A stretch of DNA of 64,000 bases from Petrolisthes cinctipes. Its lineage: Eukaryota > Arthropoda > Malacostraca > Decapoda > Porcellanidae. This document shows positions 1-12,822 of this stretch, in pieces (within the stretch, counting starts at the first letter, position 1; each line of letters starts with the position of its first letter). Below the pieces are notes generated by a model. The model made no database searches. It was not told where the DNA came from and saw only the letters and a program-made list of their open reading frames with translations. Location of the stretch: contig JAWQEG010001234.1 of the NCBI GenBank assembly GCA_033782935.1, positions 1,496,501 to 1,560,500 on the forward strand. Direction: 5' to 3'. A program made the position numbers and the translations under genes.

Positions 1-3
1 TAG

Positions 4-1896
4 GAGTAGGCATGTACAGATCGCTTCTAGGACCCAATAATACCGAATTTTAGGTTGTTTTGAGCCTGAATTTGAGATATAAACGGGTAAAGAAGATGCA
101 TGCACATATCGACATTGGACACTTAAAATATCGATTTTTAGCATGTTTTGAGCCTATATTTTGAAAACTTTCTAGCACTGAGTAGGCATGTACAGATAGC
201 TTCTGGGACCCAAAAATATCGAATTTTCGGGTGTTTGGAGCCTGAATTTGAGATATAAATGGGTACAGAAGATGCATCCACATATCGACTTTTGGTCACC
301 TAAAATATCGATTTTGAGCATGTTTTGGGTCTGTATCTTGAAAACATTCTAACTAGGAGTAGGCATGTACAGATCGCTTCTGGGACCCAAAAATATCGAA
401 TTTTCGGGTGTTTAAAGCCTGAATTTAAGATATAAACGGGTACAGAAGATGCATGCACATATCGTCTTTTGGGCACCTAAAGGATCGATTTTCAGTATGT
501 TTTGGGCATGTATATTGAAAATACTCTAACATGGAGTAGGCATGTACAGATCGCTTCTAGGACCCAAAAATACCGAATTTTCGGGTATTTTGTCCCTGAA
601 TTTGAGATATAATCGGGTACAGAAGATGCATGCACATATCGACTTTGGACACCTAAAATATCGATTTTTAGCATGTTTTGAGCCTGTATTTTGAAAATAT
701 TCTAGCACTGAGTAGGCATGTACAGATTGCTTCTGGGACCCAAAGATATCGAATTTTCGGGTGTTTTGAGGTTGAATTTGAGATTTAAACGGGTTCAGAA
801 GATGTATACACAAATTCACTTTGGTCACCTAAAATATCGATTTTTTAGCATGTTTTGGGCCTGTATATTGAAAATACTCTAACACGGAGTAGGCAAGTAC
901 AGATTGCTTCTGAGGCCCCAAAATATCGAATTTTCGGGTGTTTGGAGCCTGAATTTGAGATATAAACGGGTACAGAAGATGCATACACATATTGTCTTTG
1001 GGCACCTAAAATATCGATATTTAGCATGTTTTGGGCCTATATCTGAGTAGGCATGTGCAGATCGCTTCTGGGACCCCAAAATATCGAATTTTCGGGTGTT
1101 TTGGGACTGAATTTGAGATATCGACTTTGGGCACCTAAAATTTCGATTTTTAGCATCTTTTGGGCCTATATTTTGAAAATACTGTAGCACTGAGTAGGCA
1201 TGTACAGATCGCTTCTGGGACCCCAAAATATCGAATTTTCGGGTGTTTTAAGCATGAATTTGAGATATAAACGTGTATAGAAAATGCATGCACATATTGA
1301 CTTTGGGCACCTGAAATATCGATTTTCAGCATGTTTTGGGCTTGTATTTTGAAAATACTCTAACACGGAGTAGGCATGTACAGATCGCTTTGATACCCAA
1401 AAATATCAAATTTTCGGGTGTTTTGAGCCTGAATTTGATATATAAACAGGTACTGAAGATGCATGCACAAATCGACTTTGGACACTTAAAATATCGATTT
1501 TTAGCATGTTTTAGGCCTTTATTTTAAAAATATTCTAGCACTGAGTAGGCATGTACAGATCATTCCTGGGACCCAAAAATATCGAATTTTTGGGTGTTTT
1601 GACCCTGAAATTGAGATATAAACAGGTACTGAAGATGCATGCACATATCGACTTTTGGGCACCTAAAATATCGATTTTGAGCATGTTTTGTTTCTGTATC
1701 TTGAAAACATTCTAACTAGCAGTAGGCATGTATAGATCGCTTCTAGGACCCAAAAATACCGAATTTTGGGGCTGTTTTTAGCCTGAATTTGAGATATAAA
1801 CGGGTGCAGAAGATGCAAACACATATTGACTTTGGGCACCTAAAATATCGATTTTGAGCATGTTTTGGGTCTGTATCTTGAAAACAATCTAACTAG
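4..1896 (+). repeat. HOR-1 copy 1 (1893 bp, 11 monomers)
   Basis: Monomers start at 4, 180, 357, 534, 710, 887, 1045, 1192, 1368, 1543 and 1720, with the next unit at 1897. Lengths are 176, 177, 177, 176, 177, 158, 147, 176, 175, 177 and 177. Marker variants that fix the register include CAATAATACC near 1927 and its counterpart near 34, CTAAAGGATCG near 478, and CTTTGATACCC near 1387. The medium and short monomers are adjacent here, an order different from HOR-2 and HOR-3. Confidence 0.93.
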
Positions 1897-3789
1897 GAGT
1901 AGGCATGTACAGATCGCTTCTAGGACCCAATAATACCGAATTTTAGGTTGTTTTGAGCCTGAATTTGAGATATAAACGGGTAAAGAAGATGCATGCACAT
2001 ATCGACATTGGACACTTAAAATATCGATTTTTAGCATGTTTTGAGCCTATATTTTGAAAACTTTCTAGCACTGAGTAGGCATGTACAGATAGCTTCTGGG
2101 ACCCAAAAATATCGAATTTTCGGGTGTTTGGAGCCTGAATTTGAGATATAAATGGGTACAGAAGATGCATCCACATATCGACTTTTGGTCACCTAAAATA
2201 TCGATTTTGAGCATGTTTTGGGTCTGTATCTTGAAAACATTCTAACTAGGAGTAGGCATGTACAGATCGCTTCTGGGACCCAAAAATATCGAATTTTCGG
2301 GTGTTTAAAGCCTGAATTTAAGATATAAACGGGTACAGAAGATGCATGCACATATCGTCTTTTGGGCACCTAAAGGATCGATTTTCAGTATGTTTTGGGC
2401 ATGTATATTGAAAATACTCTAACATGGAGTAGGCATGTACAGATCGCTTCTAGGACCCAAAAATACCGAATTTTCGGGTATTTTGTCCCTGAATTTGAGA
2501 TATAATCGGGTACAGAAGATGCATGCACATATCGACTTTGGACACCTAAAATATCGATTTTTAGCATGTTTTGAGCCTGTATTTTGAAAATATTCTAGCA
2601 CTGAGTAGGCATGTACAGATTGCTTCTGGGACCCAAAGATATCGAATTTTCGGGTGTTTTGAGGTTGAATTTGAGATTTAAACGGGTGCAGAAGATGTAT
2701 ACACAAATTCACTTTGGTCACCTAAAATATCGATTTTTTAGCATGTTTTGGGCCTGTATATTGAAAATACTCTAACACGGAGTAGGCAAGTACAGATTGC
2801 TTCTGAGGCCCCAAAATATCGAATTTTCGGGTGTTTGGAGCCTGAATTTGAGATATAAACGGGTACAGAAGATGCATACACATATTGTCTTTGGGCACCT
2901 AAAATATCGATATTTAGCATGTTTTGGGCCTGTATCTGAGTAGGCATGTGCAGATCGCTTCTGGGACCCCAAAATATCGAATTTTCGGGTGTTTTGGGAC
3001 TGAATTTGAGATATCGACTTTGGGCACCTAAAATTTCGATTTTTAGCATCTTTTGGGCCTATATTTTGAAAATACTCTAGCACTGAGTAGGCATGTACAG
3101 ATCGCTTCTGGGACCCCAAAATATCGAATTTTCGGGTGTTTTAAGCATGAATTTGAGATATAAACGTGTATAGAAAATGCATGCACATATTGACTTTGGG
3201 CACCTGAAATATCGATTTTCAGCATGTTTTGGGCTTGTATTTTGAAAATACTCTAACACGGAGTAGGCATGTACAGATCGCTTTGATACCCAAAAATATC
3301 AAATTTTCGGGTGTTTTGAGCCTGAATTTGATATATAAACAGGTACTGAAGATGCATGCACAAATCGACTTTGGACACTTAAAATATCGATTTTTAGCAT
3401 GTTTTAGGCCTTTATTTTAAAAATATTCTAGCACTGAGTAGGCATGTACAGATCATTCCTGGGACCCAAAAATATCGAATTTTTGGGTGTTTTGACCCTG
3501 AAATTGAGATATAAACAGGTACTGAAGATGCATGCACATATCGACTTTTGGGCACCTAAAATATCGATTTTGAGCATGTTTTGTTTCTGTATCTTGAAAA
3601 CATTCTAACTAGCAGTAGGCATGTATAGATCGCTTCTAGGACCCAAAAATACCGAATTTTGGGGCTGTTTTTAGCCTGAATTTGAGATATAAACGGGTGC
3701 AGAAGATGCAAACACATATTGACTTTGGGCACATAAAATATCGATTTTGAGCATGTTTTGGGTCTGTATCTTGAAAACAATCTAACTAG
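1897..3789 (+). repeat. HOR-1 copy 2 (1893 bp)
   Basis: This copy follows copy 1 directly at an exact offset of 1893 bp. By eye I see only a handful of substitutions, for example T to G near 795/2688, A to G near 1036/2929, G to C near 1184/3077 and C to A near 1840/3733. Every monomer boundary keeps its position. The closeness points to a recent tandem duplication or strong homogenisation. Confidence 0.93.
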
Positions 3790-3969
3790 GAGTAGGCATG
3801 TACAGATCGCTTCTAGGACCCAATAATACCGAATTTTAGGTTGTTTTGAGCCTGAATTTGAGATATAAACGGGTAAAGAAGATGCATGCACATATCGTCT
3901 TTTGGGCACCTAAAGGATCGATTTTCAGTATGTTTTGGGCATGTATATTGAAAATACTCTAACACGGAG
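3790..3969 (+). repeat. HOR-1 partial third copy with internal two-monomer loss
   Basis: The first 108 or so bases repeat the HOR-1 start, including the CAATAATACC marker. At about 3897 the sequence switches to the material found near 465 of copy 1 (TCTTTTGGGCACCTAAAGG). The offset to copy 1 changes from 3786 to 3433, a net loss of 353 bp, equal to two monomers. HOR-1 identity ends just after the next GAGTAGG at about 3967. Confidence 0.85.
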
Positions 3970-4290
3970 TAGGCATGTACAGATCGCTTCTGGGACCCCA
4001 AAATATCGAATTTTTGGGTGTTTTGGGCCTGAATTTGAGATATCGACTTTCGGCACCTAAATTATCGAATTTTAGCATGTTTTGAACCTATATTTTGAAA
4101 ACATTCTAGCACTGAGTAGGCATGTACAGATCGCTTCTGGGACCCAAATATATAGAATTTTCGGGTGTTTTGAGGTTGAATTTGAGATATAAACGGGTGC
4201 AGAAGATGTATACACAAATTCACTTTGGTCACCTAAAATATCGATTTTTTAGCATGTTTTGGGCCTGTATTTTGAAAATACTCTAACACA

Positions 4291-4399
4291 GAGTAGGCAA
4301 GTACAGATTGCTTCTGAGGCCCCAAAATATCGAATTTTCGGGTGTTTGGAGCCTGAATTTGAGATATATCGTTTTTCATCATGTTTTGGGCCTGTATCT
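4291..4399 (+). repeat. Doubly deleted monomer (109 bp)
   Basis: From GAGTAGGCAAG at 4291 to the next GAGTAGGCATGC at 4400 is only 109 bp. Two losses account for it: 49 bp between GAGATAT and ATCGTTTTTC, and the 18-bp tail deletion at GTATCTGAGTAGG. It is the shortest unit I found. A related stretch beginning with the same GAGTAGGCATGCACAG marker follows at 4400 and recurs at 8419. Confidence 0.85.
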
Positions 4400-5235
4400 G
4401 AGTAGGCATGCACAGATCGCTTCTGGGACCCTAAAATATCGAATTTTCGAGTGTTTGGAGCCTGAATTTGAGATATAAACGGGTACAGAAGATGCATGCT
4501 CATATCGACTTTTGCGCACCTAAAATATCGATTTTCTGTATGTTTTGGGCCTGTATTTAAAAAATACTCTAACACGGAGTAGGTATGTACAGATCGCTTC
4601 TGGGACCCCAAAATATCGAATTTTCGGGTGTTTTGGACCTAAATTTGATATATCGACTTTGGTCACCTAAAATATCGATTTTTTGCATGTTTTGGGCCTA
4701 TATTTCGAAAATATTCTAGCACTGAGTAGGCATGTACAGATTGCTTCTGGGACCCCAAAATATCGAATTTTCGAGTGTTTTGAGCCTGAATTTGAGATAT
4801 AAACGGGTACAGTAAATGCATGCACATATTGACTTTGGGCACCTAAAATATCAATTTTCAGCATGTTTTAGGCTTGTATTTTAAAAATATTCTAACACGG
4901 AGTAGGCATGTACAGATCGCTTCTGGGACCTCAAAATATCGAATATTCGGGTGTTTTGAGCCTGAATTTGAGATAAAAACAGGTACTGAAGATGCATACA
5001 CATATCGACTTTTCGGCACCTAAAATATCGATTTTGCGCATGTTTTGGGTCTGTATCTTGAAAACATTCTAACTAGGAGTAGGCATGTACAGATCGCTTC
5101 TAGGACCCAAAAATACCGAATTTTCGGGTATTTTGTCCCTGAATTTGAGATATAATCGGGTACAGAAGATGCATGCACATATCGACTTTGGACACCTAAA
5201 ATATCGATTTTTAGCATGTTTTGAGCCTGTATTTT
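4400..5235 (+). repeat. Dispersed duplication, first copy (offset 4019)
   Basis: This stretch matches 8419-9254 in monomer order and marker variants: GCATGCACAG at the start, TATTTAAAAAATAC, then GGGACCTCAAAATATCGAATATTCGGG at 4927 and 8946, interrupted here only for description. Agreement is broken in the middle (about 4740-4800), where the later copy carries a TCTCTTCTTGG variant instead. That pattern suggests exchange with another monomer type after the duplication. Confidence 0.75.
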
Positions 5236-8200
5236 GAAAATATTCTAGCACTGAGTAGGCATGTACAGATTGCTTCTGGGATCCAAAGATATCGAATTTT
5301 CGGGTGTTTTGAGGTTGAATTTGAGATATAAACGGGTGCAGAATATGTATACACAAATTCACTTTGGTCACCTAAAATATCGATTTTTTAGCATGTTTTG
5401 GGTCTGTATATTGAAAATACTCTAACACGGAGTAGGCATGTGCAGATCGCTTCTGGGACCCCAAAATATCGAATTTTCAGGTGTTTTGGGACTGAATTTG
5501 AGATATCGACTTTGGGCACCTAAAATTTCGATTTTTAGCATCTTTTGGGCCTGTATTTTGAAAACACTCTAGCACTGAGTAGGCATGTACAGATCGCTTC
5601 TGGGACCCCAAAATATCGAATTTTCGGGTGTTTTAAGCATGAATTTGAGATATAAACGTGTATAGAAAATGCATGCACATATTGACTTTGGGCACCTGAA
5701 ATATCGATTTTCAGCATGTTTTGGGCTTGTATTTTGAAAATACTCTAACACGGAGTATGCATGTACAGATCGCTTTGATACCCAAAAATATCAAATTTTC
5801 GAGTGTTTTGAGCCTGAATTTGATATATAAACGTGTACAGAAAATACATGCACATATTAACTTTGGGCACCTAAAATATCAATTTTCAGCATGTTTTAGG
5901 CTTGTATTTTAAAAATATTCTAACACGGAGTAGGCATGTACAGATTGCTTCTGGGACCTCAAAATATCGAATATTCGGGTGTTTTGAGCCTGAATTTGAG
6001 ATAAAAACATGTACTGAAGATGCATGCACATATCGACTTTTCGGCACCTAAAATATCGATTTTGCGCATGTTTTGGGTCTGTATCTTGAAAACATTCTAA
6101 CTAGGAGTAGGCATGTACAGATCGCTTCTAGGACCCAAAAATACCGAATTTTCGGGTATTTTGTCCCTGAATTTGAGATATAATCGGGTACAGAAGATGC
6201 ATGCACATATCGACTTTGGACATCTAAAATATCGATTTTTAGCATGTTTTGAGCCTGTATTTTGAAAATATTCTAGCACTGAGTAGGCATGTACAGATCG
6301 CTTCTGGGACCTAAAAATATCGAATTTTCGGGTGTTTTGAGGTTGAATTTCAGATATAAACGAGTGCAGAAGATGCTTACACATATTCACTTTGGGCATC
6401 TAAAATATCGATTTTCAGCATGTTTTGGGCCTGTATCTGAGTAGGCATGTACAGATCGCTTCTGGAACCCCAAAATATCGAATTTTCGGGTGTTTGGAGC
6501 CTGAATTTGAGATATAAACGGGTACAGAAGATGCATGCACATATCGACTTTTGGGCACCTAAAATATCGATTTTCTGTATGTTTTGGGCCTGTACATTGA
6601 AAATACTCAACACGGAGTAGGCATGTACAGATCGCTTCTGGGACCCCAAAATATCGAATTTTCGGATGTTTTGCGCCTTAATTTGAGATATCGACTTTGG
6701 GCACCTAAAATATCGATTTTTAGCATGTTTTGGGCCTATATTTTGAAAATATTCTAGCACTGAGTAGGCATGTACAGATCTTTTCTGGGATTCGAAAATA
6801 TCGAATTTTCGGGTGATTTGAGCCTGAATTTGAGATATAAACGGGTACAGAAAATGCATGCAAATATTGACTTTGGGCACCTAAAATATCGATTTTCAGC
6901 ATGTTTTGGGCCTGTATTTTGAAAATACTCTAACACGGAGTAGGCATGTACAGATCGCTTCTGGGACCCAAAAATATCGAATTTTCGGGTGTTTTGAGCC
7001 TGAATTTGAGATATAAACAGGTAATGAAGATGCATGCACATATCAACTTTTGGGCACCTAAAATATCGATTTTGAGCATGTTTTGGGTCTGTATCTTGAA
7101 AACATTCTAACTAGGAGTAGGCATGTACAGATCGCTTCTAGGACCCAAAAATACCGAATTTTCGGGTGTTTTGAGCCTGAATTTCAGATATCGACTTTGG
7201 GCACCTAAAATACCGATTTTTAGCATGTTTTGGGCGTATATTTTAAAAATATTCTAGCACTGAGTAGGCATGTACAGATCTCTTCTTGGACCCCAAAATA
7301 TCGATTTTTCGGGTGTATTGAGTCTGAATTTGAGATATAAAATTGTACAGAAAATGCATGCACATATTGACTTTGGGCACCTAAAATATCGATTTTCAGC
7401 ATGTTTTGGGCCTGTATTTTGAAAATACTCTAACATGGAGTAGGCATGTACAGATCGCTTCTGGGACCCCAAAATATCGAATTTTCGGGTGTTTTGGGCC
7501 TGAATTCGAGATATCGACTTTGGGCACCTAAAATACCGATTTTTTGCATGTTTCGGGCCAATATTTTGAAAATATTCTAGCACTGAGTAGGCATGTACAG
7601 ATCGCTTCTGGGACCCCATAATATCGAATTTTCGGGTGTTTTGAGCCTTAATTTGAGATATAAATGGGTACAGAAAATGCATGCACATATTGACTTTGGG
7701 CACCTAAAATATCGATTTTCAGCATGTTTTGGGCCTTTTATTTTGAAAATACTCTAACACGGAGTAGGCATGTTCAGATCGCTTCTGGAACCCCAAAATA
7801 TCGAATTTTCGGGTGTTTTGAGCCTGAATTTGAGATATAAACAGGTACAGAAGATGCATGCACATATAGACTTTTGGGCACCTAAAATATCGATTTTTAT
7901 ATGTTTTGGGCCTGTATTTTGAAAATACTCTAACACGGACTAGGCATGTACAGATCGGTTCTGGGACCCAAAAATATCGAATTTTCGGGTGTTTTGAGCC
8001 TGAATTTGAGATATAAACGGGTACAGAAGATGCATGCACATATTGACTTTGGGCACCTAAAATATCGATTTTTAGCATGTTTTGGGCCTGTATTTTGAAA
8101 ATACTCTAACATGGAGTATGCATGTACAGATCGCTTCTGGGACCCCAAAATATCGAATTTTCGGGGGTTTTGAGCCTGAATTTGAGATATCCACTTTGGG

Positions 8201-8418
8201 CACCTAAAATATCGATTTTTAGCATGTTTTGGGCCTATATTTTGAAAATATTCTAGCACTGAGTAGGCATGTACAGATCGCTTCTGGGCCCCCAAAATAT
8301 CGAATTTTCGGGTGTTTTGAGCCTGAATTTGAGATATAAACGGGTGCAGAAAATGCATGCACATATTGACTTAGGGCACCTAAAATATCGTTTTTCAGCA
8401 TGTTTTGGGCCTGTATCT

Positions 8419-9254
8419 GAGTAGGCATGCACAGATTGCTTCTGGGACCCTAAAATATCGAATTTTCGAGTGTTTGGAGCCTGAATTTGAGATATAAACG
8501 GGTACAGAAGATGCATGCACATATCGACTTTTGCGCACCTAAAATATCGATTTTCTGTATGTTTTGGGCCTGTATTTAAAAAATACTCTAACACGGAGTA
8601 GGCATGTACAGATCGTTTCTGGGACCACAAAATATCGAATTTTCGGGTGTTTTGGGCCTAAATTTGATATATCGACTTTGGGTACCTAAAATATCGATTT
8701 TTAGCATGTTTTGGGCCTATATTTTGAAAATATTCTAGCACTGAGTAGGCATGTACAGATCTCTTCTTGGACCCCAAAATATCGATTTTTCGGGTGTATT
8801 GAGTCTGAATTTGAGATATAAACGGGTACAGTAAATGCATGCACATATTGACTTAGGGCACCTAAAATATCAATTTTCAGCATGTTTTAGGCCTGTATTT
8901 TAAAAATATTCTAACACGGAGTAGGCATGTACAGATCGCTTCTGGGACCTCAAAATATCGAATATTCGGGTGTTTTGAGCCATAATTTGAGATAAAAACA
9001 GGTACTGAAGATGCATGCACATATCGACTTTTCGGCACCTAAAATATCGATTTTGAGCATGTTTTGGGTCTGTATCTTGAAAACATTCTAACTAGGAGTA
9101 GGCATGTACAGATCGCTTCTAGGACGCAAAAATACCGAATTTTCGGGTATTTTGTGCCTGAATTTGAGATATAATCGGGTACAGAAGATGCATGCACATA
9201 TCGACTTTGGACACCTAAAATATCGATTTTTAGCATGTTTTGAGCCTGTATTTT
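8419..9254 (+). repeat. Dispersed duplication, second copy (offset 4019)
   Basis: This is the partner of 4400-5235. Positions about 8760-8820 (TCTCTTCTTGGACC, GTGTATTGAGTCTG) instead resemble 7280-7340, so the copy looks like a recombinant. The rest keeps the order and the AATATTCGGG marker of the first copy. Confidence 0.73.
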
Positions 9255-9771
9255 GAAAATATTCTAGCACTGAGTAGGCATGTACAGATCTTTTCTGGGA
9301 TTCGAAAATATCGAATTTTCGGGTGTTTTGAGCCTGAATTTGAGATATAAACGGGTACAGAAAATGCATGCAAATATTGACTTTGGGCACCTAAAATATC
9401 GATTTTCAGCATGTTTTGGGCCTGTATTTTGAAAATACTCTAACACGGAGTAGGCATGTACAGATCGCTTCTGGGACCCAAAAATATCGAATTTTCGGGT
9501 GTTTTGAGCCTGAATTTGAGATATAAACAGGTAATGAAGATGCATGCACATATCAACTTTTGGGCACCTAAAATATCGATTTTGAGCATGTTTTGGGTCT
9601 GTATCTTGAAAACATTCTAACTAGGAGTAGGCATGTACAGATCGCTTCTAGGATCCAAAAATACCGAATTTTCGGGTGTTTTGAACCTGAATTTGAGATA
9701 TCGATTTTGGACACCTAAAATATCGATTTTTAGCATGTTTTGGGCCTATATTTTGAAAATATTCTAGCACT

Positions 9772-9859
9772 GAGTAGGCATGTACAGATCGCTTCTGGGA
9801 CCCCAAAATATCGAATTTTTGGGTGTTTTGAGCCTGAATTTGAGATATAAACGGGTACA
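9772..9859 (+). repeat. Half-unit A of the monomer (88 bp)
   Basis: This is the first half of the dimeric monomer. In the consensus it aligns gap-free with half-unit B at an offset of 88 bp. Shared landmarks are GCATG at 7-11 versus 95-99, ATCG at 17-20 versus 105-108, AAAATATCGA at 34-43 versus 122-131, and GTTTTG plus GCCTG at 54-65 versus 142-153. My count is 60 identical positions of 88. Half A carries the GGGACCCC block and the TATAAA motif. Confidence 0.85.
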
Positions 9860-9947
9860 GAAGATGCATGCACATATCGACTTTGGACACTTAAAATATC
9901 GATTTTTAGCATGTTTTGGGCCTGTATTTTGAAAATACTCTAACATA
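9860..9947 (+). repeat. Half-unit B of the monomer (88 bp)
   Basis: This is the second half of the dimeric monomer, homologous to half A at about 68%. It carries the GATGCATGCACATAT alternating stretch, the ATCGAT palindrome and the variable tail. The tail defines sub-families: ATTCTAGCACT, ATTCTAACTAG, ACTCTAACACG, or the 18-bp-deleted form that reads GTATCT directly into GAGTAGG. The last 20 bp of the half are the least conserved against half A. Confidence 0.83.
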
Positions 9948-12822
9948 GAGTAGGCATGTACAGATCGCTTCTGGGACCCCAAAATATCGAATTTTCGAGT
10001 GTTTTGAGCCTGAATTTGAGATATAAACAGGTACTGAAGATCCATGCACATATTGACTTTGGGCACCTAAAATATCGATTTTCAGAATGTTCTGGGCCTG
10101 TATCTAAGTAGGCATGTACAGATCGCTTCAGGGACCCAAAAATATCGAATTTTCGAGTGTTTGGAGCCTCAATTTGAGATATAAACGGTTAAAGAAGATG
10201 CATGCACATATCGACTTTTGGGCACCTAAAATATCGATTTTCTGTATGTTTTGGGCCTGTATTTTGAAAATACTGTAACACGGAGTAGGCATGTACAGAT
10301 TGCTTCTGGAACCCCAAAATATCGAATTTTTTGGTGTTTTGTGCCTGAATTTGAGATATCGACTATGGGCACCTAAAATATCGATTTTTTGCATGTTTTG
10401 GGCCTATATTTTGAAAATATTCTAGCACTGAGTAGGCATGTACAGATCGCTTCTGGAACCCCAAAATATCGAATTTTCGGGTGTTTTGAGACTGAATTTG
10501 AGATATAAACGTGTACAGAAGATGCATGCACATATTGACTTTAGGCACCTAAAATAACGATTTTCAGCATGTTTTGGGCCTGTATTTTGAAAATATTCTA
10601 ACATGGAGTAGGCATGTACAGATCGCTTCTGGGACCCAAAAATATCGAATTTTCGGGTGTTTTGAGCCTGAATTTGAGATATAAACAGGTACTGAAGATG
10701 CATGCACATTTTGACTTTGGGCACCTAAAATATCGATTTTTAGCATGTTTTGGGCCTGTATTTTGAAAATACTCTAACACGGAGTAGGCATGTACAGATC
10801 GCTTCTGGGGCCCAAAAATATCGAATTTTCGGGTATTTTGGGCCTGAATTTGAGATATCGACTTTGGGCACCTAAAATATCGATTTTTAGCATGTTTTGG
10901 GCCTATATTTTAAAAACATTCTAGCACTGAGTAGGCATGTACAGATCTCTTCTGGGATCCCAAAATATCGAATTTTCGGGTGTATTGAGCCAGAATTTGA
11001 GATATAAAAGGGTACAGAAAATGCATGCACATATTGACTTTGGGCACCTAAAATATCGATTTTCAGCATGTTTTGGGCCTGTATTTTGAAAATACTCTAA
11101 CATGGAGTAGGCATGTACAGATCGCTTCTGGGACCCCAAAATATCGAATTTTCGGGTGTTTTGGGCCTGAATTTGAGATATCGATTTTGGGCACCTAAAA
11201 TACCGATTTTTTGCATGTTTCGGGCCTATATTTTGAAAATATTCTAGCACTGAGAAGGCATGTACAGATCGCTTCTGGGACCCCAAAATATCGAATTTTT
11301 CGGGTGTTTTGAGCCTTAATTTGAGATATAAACGTGTACAGAAAATGCATGCACATATTGACTTTAGGCACCTAAAATATCGATTTTCAGCATGTTTTGG
11401 GCCTTTATTTTGAAAATACTCTAACACGGAGTAGGCATGTACAGTTTGCTTCTGGGACCCCAAAATATCGAATTTTCGAGTGTTTTGAGCCTGAATTTGA
11501 GATATAAACAGGTACTGAAGATGCATGCACATATCGACTTTTGGGCACTTAAAATTTCGATTTTGAGCATGTTTTGGGTTTGTATCTTGAAATCATTCTA
11601 ACCAGGAGTAGGCATGTTCAGATTGCTTCTAGGACCCAAAAATAACGAATTTTCGGGTGTTTTGAGCCTGAATTTGAGATATAATCGGGTACAGAAGATG
11701 CATTCACATATCGACTTTGGACACCTAAAATATCGATTTTTAGCATGTTTTTGAGCCTGTATAATGAAAATACTCTAACACGGAGTAGGCATGTACAGAT
11801 CGCTTCTGGGACCTAAAAATATCGAATTTTCGGGTGTTTTGAGCCCGAATTTTAGATATAAACAGGTACAGAAGATGCATGTACGTATCGACTTTTGGGC
11901 ACCTAAAATATCGATTTTGAGCATGTTTTGGGTCTGTATCTTGAAAACATTCTAACTAGGAGTAATCATGTACAGATCGCTTCTAGGACCCAAAAATACC
12001 GAATTTTCGGGTGTTTTCAGCCTGAATTTGAGATATAAACGGGTTCAGAAGATGCATACACATATTGAAATTGGGCACCTAAAATATCGATTTTGAGCAT
12101 GTTTTGGGTCTGTTTCTTGAAAACATACTAACTAGGAGTAGGCATGTACAGATCGCTTCTAGGACCCAAAAATACCGAATTTTCGGGTGTTTTGAGCCTG
12201 AATTTGAGATATAAACGGGTACAGAAGATTCATGCACATATCGACTTTGGACACTTAAAATATTGATTTTTAGAATGTTTTGAGCCTATATTTTGATAAC
12301 ATTCTAGCACTGAGTAGGCATGTACAGATCGCTTCTAGAATTCAAAAATATCGAATTTTTGGGTGTTTTTAGGTTGAATTTGAGTTATAAACGAGTGCAG
12401 AAGATGCATGCACATATTGACTTTGGGCACCTAAAATATCGATTTTCAGCATGTTTTGGGCCTGTATATGAGTAGACATGTACAGATTGCTTCTGGGACC
12501 ACAAAATATAGAATTTTTGGGTGTTTGGAGCCTGAATTTGAGATATAATCGGGTACAGAAGATGCATGCACATATCGACTTTTGGGCACCTAAAATATCG
12601 ATTTTCTGTATGTTTTGGGCCTGTATTTTGAAAATACTCTAACACGGAGTAGGCATGTACAGATCGCTTCTGGGACCCAAAAATATCGAATTTTTGGGTG
12701 TTTTGAGCCTGAATTTGAGATATAAACGGGTACAGAAGATTCATGCACATATTGACTTTGGGCACCTAAAATATCGATTTTCAGCATATTTTGGGCCTGT
12801 ATTTTGAAAATACTCTAACATG

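Larger units (their letters stand above)
9772..9947 (+). repeat. Representative full-length monomer (176 bp)
   Basis: This copy is close to the by-eye consensus and serves as the phase reference for all other entries. It begins at GAGTAGG after the tail ...TAGCACT and ends before the next GAGTAGG at 9948. It holds the TATAAA motif at unit positions 75-80, the alternating purine-pyrimidine stretch at about 93-106, and both copies of the AAAATATCGA core, at 34 and 122. Full-length units elsewhere vary from 175 to 179 bp through one-base indels in homopolymer runs. Confidence 0.93.
3970..12822 (+). repeat. Mosaic satellite region M1 without a regular higher-order period
   Basis: About 52 monomers (an estimate) of all three length classes lie here. 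No single period holds, but several older duplications can be traced: offset 1028 (about 4860-5400 to 5888-6430), offset 4019 (4400-5235 to 8419-9254), offset 2510 (6745-7170 to 9255-9680), offset 3667 (7200-7740 to 10867-11408) and offset 2492 from HOR-1 (2938-3345 to 5430-5837). These copies show visibly more differences than the HOR copies. No gene or other element is seen. Confidence 0.85.

Noticed and set aside
1336..1527. Plus-strand open frames of 63-70 codons recurring once per HOR
   Set aside because: They span about one monomer and end at the same repeat positions each time. Their recurrence follows the HOR period and not any coding constraint.
10921..11532. Minus-strand open frame of 203 codons
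   Set aside because: Satellite shadow, as for the other long frames; homologous monomers at the related offset (7254-7703) break it at different points.
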